Assembly: GCF_000620785.1 (NCBI RefSeq)
Contig: NZ_JIAI01000025.1
Location: 1 to 58,973, forward strand
From: Actinospineispora acaciae DSM 45401
GTDB lineage: Bacteria > Actinomycetota > Actinomycetes > Mycobacteriales > Pseudonocardiaceae
DNA length: 58,973 nucleotides
Reading direction: 5' to 3'
In this document: positions 1-12,000 of the stretch, one piece after another
How positions within the stretch are numbered: the first letter of the stretch is position 1
Layout: each line of letters starts with the position of its first letter
Translations under genes and position numbers: made by a program
Notes under the pieces: generated by a model
What the model saw: only the letters and a program-made list of their open reading frames with translations
What the model was told of the DNA's origin: nothing
The model's database searches: none

Positions 1-2
1 CC

Positions 3-3000
3 CCCCAGACCCCCGACCAGCCCGCCCAAGGCGGTAAGAACCCCAACCAGCCCGCCACCGCCCCCGGCTCCTCGGCCAGCTCCGGCGGCCCCACCATCCC
101 CGGCGCCTCCTCCTGGTCCACCGCCTGGGCCAACCTCACCTGCGACACCACCACCAGCACCTGCAAAGGCACCCCCCACAGCTCCGCCACCGGCCTAGCC
201 CCCGACGGCCACAACACCAGCGGCACCGGCAACAAAGGCCCACCAGAAGCCACCGGAACCACCACCGCAACCTGCGACACCACCGCCACCGCCTGTGACG
301 CCACCACCAGCGCCACCGCCGGCTCCGGGCAGGTCGTCGCCGACATCATCACCGAACAAAACAAGACCGCCGCACAACAGGCCACCCAGCAGGCCGACAA
401 CGCCCGCCAAGCCGCCGACCAGGCCAAACAGGCCGCCGAAGCCCCCGGCGCCACCGACGCACAACGCAAGACCGCCGCCGATACGGCGAAGCAGGCCGAC
501 GAGGCCACCAAGGTCGCCAAGGCCGCTACCGACGCAGCGAACAAGCCGCTCCCCGCCGACGCGATCCCGGCCACCCTGGCCCAATCCAACGCCGCCGCTA
601 CCTGCGCAGGCCCCGGTTGCACCGCCGCTACCACCGGCAACACCGACGGCTTCGTCGGCGCCTCCCACACCGACGCCACTTGCACCCCCAGCCAGAACGG
701 CTGCGCCGTCACCAGCGAGGCCACCGCCACCACCAGCCGCAACGCCGGCCAGGGCCAGGACGGCAAGCCCATCCCGGGCCTGACCGGCAACGCCCAAACC
801 AGCTCCCGCGCCACCTGTCCCAGCGCCGGCTGCACCGCCAAGCTCACCGGCAACTCCGCCGCCACCGCTGGCCCGGCCGGCAACGGCACTGCGACCAACC
901 CGAGCAACGTATCCACCGCGCGCGGCGAGAGCACCTGCACCGGCACCGGCGTCTGCCAGGCCGAAATCACCGCCGGCACCTCGGTCACCGTGGTTCCCGC
1001 CGACGCCGGCCGAACGGACGCCAACAGCGCGAACGTGGTCGACCGCACCGCCCAGCTCGCTGCCGGCTGCGCCGGCGCCGGCTGCCGCACCCACACCGAG
1101 GGCAACGCCCGGGATGAGGCCAACGGCACGACCCAGGCCGCACTGGCCAACGCTAGCTGCACCGCCGGCGCAACCGGCCAGTGCGCCAGCTCCATCCAGG
1201 TCGGCGCCCGGCCGGGCAGCGCCCAGGTGGCCGCCCAGTGCGCCGGCACCGAGGGCTCCACGTGCGCCCACCACTTCGAGGCCCACAGCTCCGGGCAGAG
1301 CAAGACCGCCGGCAACAGCGCGTCGGCCAAGGCGGACTGCGGCGCCTCGGGCGGCGCGGGTGGTGGCTGGTGCGGCACCGGCGCGGACATCCAGACCAGC
1401 GATGAGCACGCGATGGCCGCCGCCGCATGCCAGGGCAGCGAGGGATCGGGCTGCCACTACGAGTACCGGACAGAAAGCCACGCGAACGCACCCGGCGCGA
1501 AGGGCGACGCGGTCGGCTCCGGCTCCGGCACCGTCGGCGAAGGCCAGGTGCTCACCACCGCCTTCGCCCAGCCCTCGCAAGCCGGGGCGTCCTGCATGGG
1601 CACCCCGGGCACCAACTGCAGCCACTCGTACACCGCGACCATTTCCGCGCACGACGAGTGGCAGGACCCGAGCAACAAGGACAACCACAGCGTCGCCGAC
1701 ATCACGGTGACCGGCTCGGGTGGTGGCGGCATGGGCGGCGGCTGGGTCGCGGTCACCGCGACGGCCACCGCCGGCCCCGGCCAGGCGGAGATCGGCGGGG
1801 GCTGCTCCGGCACCGCCAGCAACTGCGCGGTGAGCGGCTACGCCGAGGCGCAACTGCGCAGCCACGCCGACGCACCGGACGGAAGCTGGACCTGGGACGG
1901 CGGCGCCCGCCGCAAGTGCACCCTGTCCGCCCCCGGAGGCTGTGGCGTGCAGGTGCAGGCCGACGGCCCCGGCGCGGTCGGCGGCACCTGCTACGGCAAC
2001 TACAGCTCCTGCGAAGGCGCCAGCGAGGACTACGACAACCTCATCCAAACCCCCATCCCGCAACCCGGCGATGGCGGACAGGGGGGCGACGCGGCAAACG
2101 GCGAGGGCACCGCGCCCGACGGCGAGGGCGACCTGACAACGCAAGGCAACGAGGTGAGCGGCGCGGACGCCACGCTGGTTCCGGCGGGTCCGGTCGACGC
2201 CACCGGGAAGGGCGATCTCCGGGTCGGCGCAGTGAACCCAGAGCATGCCGAGGTACGGGGGACCGAGTCCCGCCAGGCGCAGGCACCGGTCGACGCCACC
2301 GGGCACGGCGATCTCCGAGTCGGCGCCAGCCCCAAGACGGTGACCGTCCGCGGCGAGTCGACCACCAAGACGTGCTACTCACAGTGCTCGGTGGAGCGCG
2401 ACAAGGGCCGGGTGCGGGCGGAGTACAACCCGGCCGCCGCGAACCCACAGGAGCGACTCGTCGTGTCCGCCGGTGGCGCCAGGGTGAATAGCGCGACCAA
2501 GGCCCAGGTCAGCGTGGACGCGGCGGGGAACCGCGCGATCAAGGTCGGCCACCTCGGCTCCGCGGTCAACGCGAAGACCGGAGCCCGCATCGAGATCAAG
2601 GCCACGCCGACACCGCAGACGATCCACGCCCTGCGCATGGCCGACAAGCGCTTCGCGTTCAACGGTCCGATCGAGGACGGGAGCACCGTCACCTACACCG
2701 GCCCCAAGATCCGGCTGAAGAACGGCACCACGGGGGTCGACAAGTTCACCATTAGTGGTTCCGGCCAGCTCACCGCCGGCAACGGTGGCGCCAACCGGGG
2801 TGGGTTCACGTTCGTCGGCTCCGCCTCCTACATCTCGGCCGACGGACGCGACGTGCTGGGCGCCGCGCCCGGGAAGCCCGGCACCATGGCGACCGGCACG
2901 GGCGCCGTTGTTGGCCGCGACGCCAAGGGACTTGGCGGCATCATCGCTCTCGGTCAGTCCGGTGGCGTTGGCACCGGCACGTTCCGCACGGCCGAGGGCG

Positions 3001-6000
3001 TCAAGGTGGACTGCGTCAACTGCCATGCCATTCACACGATGCCGACCAAACCGGGCCAAGGCGGCTCGACGACGTGTGCCGGCTCGACCGGGGGCGGCGG
3101 AGGGTTCTGCACCGCGACCGCGCCGGGGCCGAACGGCCGGGTTGACACTCAGCGCGCCGAGTGGCCAGACCCCTCCTCTGGCCAAGTGGGCAGTGCGACG
3201 TTCGACGAGACTCATCGCAACGCGGACGGCACCGGCGGTGGCGTGACCGCCTCGAAACAGGGTGCCGGATTCGTCCACTCCGAGGACTCCTTCGGACATT
3301 GGATCGAATCCGTCCACGACAAGAACGACACCGCCACTCAGCTGCTCTTCGCCGAGGACGCGACCGGCTACCACGCCGGCCAGGCGTGCAAACCGGGTGG
3401 GACCTGCCTCGGCTCGGACTTCGACGCCAGCGCCGTCAACACCTTCGGCGCCAGCGCCGACAGCACCTCGCAATGCACCGGTGTCGGTGGCCAGTGTGCC
3501 GGTAATCGTCCGAAGCTGATTGATCGGCAGTTGCCGTTCGCCGAGGAGGCGTCAAAGGGCGTACGCGAGATGGTGACCGGCGACGACGGCAGCGCGACCC
3601 CGAAGGACTGGGTGGACGCAGCGCATTCCAACGCGGACAACAAGCGTGCCCAGCTGGCGGTGCTGGAGGCGCACAGCCAGTTCCGGTGGAGCGCCGAGGT
3701 CGGCGCACCCCAGCTCGCTGCTTTTGCCGACGCAGCGGCCCAGGCCGCTCGGCACGGTGGCCCCCCCACCGCGGCCGAAATGCGGAACATGGCCGCGCTG
3801 GCCGGGCAGATCGATCCGAAGACGCTGCAGCGGATGGCGCGCACCGAGGAGGCCGGCAATGTGCTCTCCACGGTGTACGGCGAGCAACGCCGAAAAGTCG
3901 ACACCGCCGAGCGACTGTTGGTCGACCACCCCGAGATGATCGAAGCCGTCACCAGAAACGCCAGTACCCAGCGAAATCCCGGCGAGGATCCGCGCGCGTT
4001 CGCCGCCCGAGTCATGTCCGATACGCAGCTAATTGATAAGAGTCTCCGCGAACAGCTGGTGGAAGCACGGAAGGCGATGGGGCAAGACGCCCTGAACGAT
4101 CGGAGGGCAAAACTCACCGAGGCGATCACCAGTTGCAATACTGGGCACACCTGCGACAGAGGTGCGATCGAGAAAGAGCAAGTCGCGATCTACCAGGAAG
4201 CCGCCAGGATTGACACCCAGACAGCGGGCCTGCGGGACGAGATGGAAAAGATCGACGACACCTTGCGCGGGTGGGACCTCACCGCCGCTGGGTTGGCCGG
4301 CGACTACGTCTACGCCAACGCGCTGAAGCTAGCGAAGAGCAATCTCGACGCCATCAAAGGCATGGCCAAGGCGCTTCCACCGCCTCAGACGAAGGCCGAC
4401 GTCGAGCTGCGCCAGCGGCTGGAACCGGTCATTCAGGCCTCCCAGCTCGGCTACTTCGCCGCCGTGGACTCTCCGAAGGCGCCCAGCCGCTACGGCGACG
4501 CTCGAATGCCTTCTACTCTCGCCCCCGACTTCACTAATGCGCTGCACGTGGCGGCTCACTGGAACAACTGGGTAAACAACCCGAACCCGGCGATACGGCA
4601 GCTCATCAGCGGACTTACCGTGGACCAGATCACAAACCTGGCGGCCGTGGGACCTCCAGAAAAGCTATACGCTATAAAAAAGGCGACGCGCGACAGTATT
4701 GTCAATGACTTCGGGGAAGGCCCGGAAGGCGCCGCGCGGGTTGACAAGATCCTCAAGGCTCTCGGCGGCGAAGACCATGTCGACGAGCTGCCGATGCTGT
4801 ACCACGACTCCGTTGTGGGCGCCAGGGAAATGAAGCTGCTCCGGCGCACCGAAACAATAAAAATAGATGGCATAGAGATCATCACCGGCTACCGGTATGT
4901 CGACGCCGATGGAGCCGTGTACACCAGCAAGGATAATTTCCTCGAGCATAACCATCTCCCCGAGGACGCCACGCTGCTCATGCCGGATGACTGGGGCACG
5001 AAAGCGGCGCTGTCCCCGAAACCGGGCGAGTCCTCGATACCGGGAGAGGGCGTAAAGCTGACGAGCGTGGCTGCGCATCGCACTCCGATCTGGCGGAGGG
5101 TGGTCGATACGGGGCTGTTCCTCGTCGGTGCCGCCGGCGGCGCCGTGCTGACCGTCGCTACCGGCGGTGCCGGCGCCGCGGTCGGCGGGGCAATGGTGGC
5201 CGGTTCGATGGCCGGCAGCGTCGTCACCGGAGTCCTCGACCTCTACCAGCATGCCGCACACAACCGCAGCCTCAGCTTCTCCGATCCAGACGCCCGAGCC
5301 TTGTGGCTCGGACTGGGGTCATCCCTGTTGGGGACTGCGGGACCGGGGCTGCGGTCACTGGCCAAGCCCGCTGCCGCTGCCGCGGGCGCGGTGCCACGCG
5401 GTATCACCGTGAAGCAGATCATGTCGAGTGCCCTCACATATAGGCACCCGTGGCTGGCCCGCACCGCGAAGGCGATGAACCTCACGGCCGCAGGCGGATT
5501 CATCGCTCCCATCGTCGAGACAATCGCGCACAGCGCGAAGAACTGGGGAAATCTGACATCTGACCAGAAAGGCAAAGTCGACATAGAGATGGGCAAGAAC
5601 GCCGCGATGGCGGTGCTTTCTATCATCGGACACTCCCGCATCCCAGCCCGGACCCGTCCAAAATTGCTGCCACAGAAACCTAGTGTCGCCGAAAAGTCAA
5701 TACCTGAACGCATCAACAGCATCCTGCCTAAGGTTTATGAATACTCGATCAAAGAGATAACAGACCATTTGAACGCGCCCAAAAAGAACGTATCCCCCAA
5801 GCTCGTCAAAGAGGCCGAGGTTCATGACGCGGTGCAGGGCCAGGAGGGGTACCGGGTCGGTGATCACGGGAATGTACAACGTCTGACCAAACGTCAGATT
5901 CGTGGCCAAACCCTGCGTCCTGAGAAGCCTCGTTCGGCGGCCAGCGACATGTTGGGCACACGAATTGACAACGTCACCCGCAAGGGCACCACTTACAAGG

Positions 6001-9000
6001 TCAGCGACATCGCCAAACACTTGGGCGTGAGCGAAGAGAAGGTCATCGACGGATTGGCCGGCGCTCTGGAAGGAACGGCCGGTGGCCGCAAACCCAGCTA
6101 TCGATACGAGCGTGATGCGCACGGCGTCGGGTACCTGCGACGCCTGACGAAGCAAGAGTCCCGCCCCCAGGCCTTGTCGCCGGAGAAGAGCGGGCTGCTG
6201 GAGCGGCTGCCCGGCAGCAAGGCGAGGAGTGACCTGGCCGCGCGCGTCGATCGCGTCACCCGCGACGGCGGGACCTACCGCCTGTCCGAGCTGACCGAGC
6301 ACCTGAACACATCCCGCTCGCATCCTGCCGTGACCGAAGCCGAGGTGGCCGCCGCGCTGAAGTCGTCTCCGGCGCGCGGCGGGAAGCACTACCTGCAAGC
6401 TCACAACGAGTCCGGCGACGCCGTGGTGGCGCGGGTGTCGGCGGGTGAAGCGGCCTTGAACGGCGCTCATGAGCCCTCACCCGTGGGGCTGTCATCGGCG
6501 ACCATCCGACCCAGCGAGGACGTTCGACGCGCGGTCCGGGAAGCCGATCGGTTCCGGCGCGGGGCCGACGGGCCGTGGGGGGACACGCTGCCCGACGCCC
6601 TGACGTCCATGACCGCGAGCGAGGCCGACCAGGTCAAGGCGTTGGAGTCGAGGTACAAGCGGAGCTTCCAAGCGACCGACGCCGACCACATCCCCCAGGC
6701 GGTGCGCGATGTTGACGACGGCGGATACCTCGCCTTGTCCCGAGGCGAATCCGGGGAGCCTGACGGCCTGGTCAACGTCTTCGTCGCGAGAGGCAACGTC
6801 GTCTACAACGCCAACGGAGAGCGACTGGACCCGGACAATCCGGTCGTCCAGAACATCGTGGGCGTTGTGCAGGTCGACCGAGGCCGACCCATCGACTTCG
6901 GCGGCGGCCCCCTGGAGCCGCCCCAGAACGGGTTCGGGTCCCGGCACGACGGCGCGGACTTCTTCGACGTGTCGGGGAGCATACCGAGGCAACGGACCCC
7001 CTACCCGGGCCCGGACACCCCCGCGACGCCACCGACAAGTCCTACCTCCGGTCACACCGGCAGCGGCGGCAGCGGCGGCCGGACCGGCGGAGTGTCGGGC
7101 GGCGCCACCGGTCTGGGTGCCGGCGGCGGGTCACACGACCCGAACAGGCCCGAGCACGGCGCCAACCCGCACCTCGACGGTCCGTCGTCGAAGCCCATGT
7201 CCGGTGGCGGAGGGATCAACGGTCCTCCGGGTTCGAAGACTACGACCCCTGACCGGCCGACCGGCCACGACGATGCGAAGGAGCCGCGACCAGGAACCAC
7301 CCACGACGACACAGACTCCTCTGATCACGCCCCCTCGGGCCAGAGCACTGGAACCGAGCGGGACGCGACGACACCAGCGGGCCACCAGCCCACCGGCGAC
7401 CAGGTACCGGAGACCGCTTCCGGGCCTGGCCACGAGGCGGTCCCGCTGTCTGACCGGCTCGATCAGCCCGGCCCGCCCCGTTCGGGCGACCGGCCAGTAC
7501 CGCCGCGCGGCGACCATGAGCCCACCGGCGGCGCCAAAGAGCTTGAACGGGTCGCCAGGCACCATGAACGGGTCGCGAACGATCTCTGGTCCAAGGCCGA
7601 TGACTACGCACAGGGGGAAAGCAGCAGCAGCGCCGCCAAGGCGGCCGAATTCCGCGCACAGGCCGCCGAGGCCCACCGCAAGCGCGCTGAGACGCTGTCA
7701 CAGCTTGCCGAGCAGGCCAACGATGCCGAGCAGGCCGACAAGCTCAGCTACGAGGCCGACGTAGCCAAGGCCTGGGAGAACTACGCGACGGCCCGCGCCG
7801 CGGCCGACGCCGCCCTGGCCAAGCGCCTCGCGGACGCCACGGCGGGTCACCCGGGTACGGGCCACCGCGCCGGGGGAGAACCCACCGCGGCCACGCCCCA
7901 GCCCACCGGCGAGGACCTTTACCGGGCACAACAGGCGCCGCGGGACCTGGAGTACCAGGCTGGCTTCCACACCAACAGCGGTGCCTTCGATAAGGCCGCC
8001 GAGCTCCGAGAGAGGGCGGCGCAAGCACACCTGGAGCACGCCGAGCTCCGCGAAGAGCTGGCTCGCCATGCAGCCGTTCCCCGGGAAGCGAGTCACCACC
8101 GTGAAGAGGCCGAGCGTGCCCGCGCCCGAGCCGACGCCGCGCAATCCCACGCCGAAGCCGACAAGGCGCTCGACAAGGCCCTGGCCAACGTCGCGCGGCG
8201 ACTCACGCCCGAGGAAGCCAAGACGAAACGGGCCGAGGCGACGAAAATCAAGGAACCCGCCGATCTCAAGAGCGACCTGAAGAAGGCAAAGCAGGAGGAG
8301 AAAGACGCGAAGAAGGCGGAGAAAGACGCGAAGAAGAAGAAACGCAGAGCGGACGCAGAGCACGCCGCCGCCGAGTACGCAAAGAGAAGGGTCTCCGATG
8401 ATCCGGCCCACCCGGCCGAGTCGACGAAGAAGTTGGCGGACGAGGTAACCGCCAAGTACCAGGCCGCTGAGGAAGCCAAGGCGGAGTTCCGGAAAGCCGA
8501 GGCGAAGTCCCAGAAAGCGAAGGAGAAAACGGAGGACGCCGAGTACGAACCGGAAAAGCGGAAGAAACTGGAAGAGCTGGGGGTTAAGGAATCGAGCGAC
8601 GAAGCCCGCAAGCTGTGGGCGGAGCTGGGCGATGACCGTAAGCTGCACGAGCTGCGCACGAAGCCGGAGCTGACGGACGTCGAGTTCGCCGCGTTGTCCG
8701 CGGAAGTCATCTTGCGGACCACGCGGCGCAAGCCGGGTGAGCACGTGGCGCTGTACGAGGTGCAGATCGCCGCGTTCCTGGTGCGGGTGCGGGTGCCCAA
8801 CAACCGACGCGGCGTCATGGTCGAGCAAGCCACCGGCGAGGGCAAGAGCTGGGTCGACTCGATGGTCGCCGGGTACGAAGCGCACAAGATCCGGGCAACG
8901 GGCGGCCCCCGGGGCGTGCACTACCTCAAGATCGACCAGGAGCAGGCCAACAAAGCGTTCAAGCAGGACAGAGCGCTGCGTGAATGGTTTGGCCAGACCG

Positions 9001-12000
9001 GCAAGGTGCTTGACGAGAGCCAGCACCGCGGCAAGGGCGACTACGACGCCGACATCGTCTACGGCACCCCGCGCTCGTTCATGGAGGACTCACTGCGCGA
9101 TGAGCGCCGGCCGGTTGAGGAGCGGGTGCAGCGCGGTCACGCCCACGCGGTGGTCGACGAGATCGACCAGACCCTTGTCGATAAGGCGCGGCATCCGCTG
9201 CGGCTAGCCGAGTCGACCGGGTTCGACGATGGCCCGCTCCGGAACAACGCTCGTGACCTGGCCCACCAGTTGGTCAAGGACAAGCACTACAGCATCGACC
9301 GGTCCGGCGAGATCACCATCAGCTACCGCCAAGCTCGCCTCATCGGCGAGGACACCGGCACGGTAGTCACCGGCCGGCTCGGCGAGGTGTTGCCCGACGC
9401 GGTGTGGGAAATGCGCCAGGTCCGCGACGTCGACGCCGTGGTTCGTGACAAGCGCTACGCCGAGATCCTGAACAACGCCTCCGGCTGGTCCGAGCCCGGC
9501 ATGCGCCACCACGGCGGTAAGCACAGCGCGCTGGAGGCCGGGTTCGACCTCCCGGTCCGCGGCGAGCAGACCACGATCGCCCAGACCAACATCCACCGAT
9601 ACCTGCGCGGATACGACCACGTGTCCGGGTCCACCGGCACGGTCAAGGGCGTCGAGAGGCTGGTGCGCGAGCTCTACGGCCTGGACACCGTGCACATCCC
9701 GCGTCACCTGCCCGACCGGCGCATCTTCGACAACCGCCGGATCTTCGGCACCCAGGAGGCGAAGTTCGCCGCCATTGCCAAGGAGCTCGCTCAGGCCCGC
9801 GCCAAGGGAGAAACCCAGCCCGTGGTGGTGTTCGTCTACACGATCCCCGACGCGGAGAAGCTCGAAAGCGCGATGCGCGCGGCGGGCATCGTTCCCGAGA
9901 GATTCACCGCACTCGACAAAGACCTCACCGGCCTGAAAGTCAAGACCAAGATCGCCGGCGAGGAGAAAGCCGTGGGAGTCGCCACCGCCATCATCTCTCG
10001 GGGCACCGACATCGAGCTGGCCCAGAAGGCGCTGGAGGCTGGCGGCCTGCGGGCCATCGTGGCCAGCATATTTCCCAACGCCCGCGCCCATAAACAAATA
10101 GAAGGCCGTCCGGGTCGGAACGGCGCCCCCGGGCGAGTCGGCGACTTTATGGATATGGAAAGCGAGATGCTGGGGTCGCGCCAGGAATGGGGCGACGGAG
10201 AGATCACCAACAAGGTGAAGCTACGGCTCGCCAACCGGCTGATCACCCGAAAGATCAACGAAGCAGACAAGGCCGACGTCAAGCAGGCCCGCCGGATGAT
10301 CCTGGGCGACGAGACGCCCACCAAGGAGTTCGTTGTCGAGGCGCCCACCTCGGGTGGGGGCTTCCGTCGGTCCGCGCGGCACGAACAGCTCGACTACCTC
10401 GCCACCCGCACCAAGGATCTCGGCGGGCAATACGCCGAGCTGCGTGAGGAAGTATTCGGCGCTCCCAGCCGATCCAACGTCGCCGAGCTGAACCGGGTTG
10501 AAACCGAGCTGAATGCGACGCTGGCCGAATACCAGTCGCTCGTTCGCTCCGCCGCGGCCCAGAACTCGGCGACCGACCCCGTCGACGCGGCAACGGACAC
10601 CACACCGGCTACCGACGCCGCTGCACCCGGCGAGACGGAGCTCGCGGTTTCACCCGACCAGGTGCGCAAGGCACGCAAGCAGGCCGCCTCCGGGAACTAC
10701 GCGGGAGCGATCGGCACCCTGCGCCGGATCGCCACCGCCGTCACGCTGGTTGTCGACCTCTCCGAGGGCAGCCAGGACGATTGGGCCGTCGCCCGCTGGG
10801 CCGAGCTCTCCGCTCAGGGAGCGATCGCCGCCTCGCAGCGGCTGGACCTCGACGAGCGCCACTCGGCGAGCCGCCACGAACTGGACCACCTCGCCCACCA
10901 CCTGGACCGGTTGGAGTACCTGGCCATCACCCTGCCGGCAAACACGACGGCCAGCCGGTACGCCGCCGACATCGCTCGACCGCTACGCCAGCTCAGCAGG
11001 GCGATCGAGCTTGCCGACCGGCTGGACATGACCGCGGACGAGCTGGTCGCCGTCCTGGCTGTCGCACGCAAGCAGCTCGACGAACTGCAAGCCGGCAACC
11101 CGGTCCAGCTCGGGCGGGAGACCGACCCCTTGGCACTGGAGCTGATGCTGGCCGAGCTCCTCGCCTGGGCGGACGGAGCAACCACCGAGATCGAGCCGCC
11201 GTCGCTCAACCTGGCGGTCGACTGGCTGGCCGACTACGCCAGCCACAACAAGCCCGCCGAGAGCGCGCGCGACGACCGCAACGACCCCCACCGCCAGGCG
11301 GACAAGCTCGTCGAAGCCATGCGCGCCGGCTCCGCCGGGCACACCAGCGATCAGATCCGGCAAACCCTCAGGCCGCTGCTCATCGACCTGGCTGCCGCCC
11401 GAGCGAAGGCCGGCACGCTGGCCACCGAGACTCTCGACCGGCTGACCTACAACCCCGCGCATCTGCTGAGCGCCTTCGTGACCGCAACCGCGGCGATGAT
11501 GCCCAGCATGCCAGCGGAGCTCACCGACCTGTTCGACCGCGCCGCCGCCGAGGACGGACTCACCCACGCCGAGCTGGACATGCTGACCAAGTACGCCTCC
11601 GGCGCGCCGCGTCACGGCCAGCCGGATGCCAACGGCGGCCCGACGACACAACTCGTTGCGCTAGCCGTGCTGAACAACCGGCCCGGCCCCGAGACCCCCG
11701 AGGACACGGAGGACACCGACAACACCGGAGGCCCCGCCAACACGCCGCACGAGCACCTCCCTTCCCCGCCCGGCACCGACGAGACCCCGGCTCCGGCAGT
11801 GGCCGGCGCGGGCGGAACCGGCGGCCGCACCGGCGGCCCGTCCGGCGGTGACACCACCGGCTCGCACGACGATGAGCCCGGCGGCACACACTTCCGCCCG
11901 GCGGACACCAGCTCCTCGGCCAAGAAGCAGCGGTCCCCGTCCGAGCCAAGGAGTCCCCCGGCTCGTGACGACTCACACTCTGACACCGCCAACCGGCGCA

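Noticed and set aside
195..2306. A 703-codon open frame on the minus strand opposite the cysteine-rich region.
   Set aside because: The product is Gly/Ala/Val/Arg-rich without any motif. It is the antisense shadow of a Thr/Gly/Ala-rich coding strand, where third-position GC removes stops.
120..4152. Lantibiotic-like or EGF-like repeats in the cysteine-rich part.
   Set aside because: Pair spacing and composition do not fit EGF (six Cys per 30-40 residues) or any precursor-peptide layout; no leader or core peptide boundary is visible.
10872..10886. HELDH, a further match to HExxH, in the helical region after the SecA-like motor.
   Set aside because: It sits in a long amphipathic helix full of His, Arg and Leu, without the strand-helix setting or downstream Glu seen in the four retained modules.
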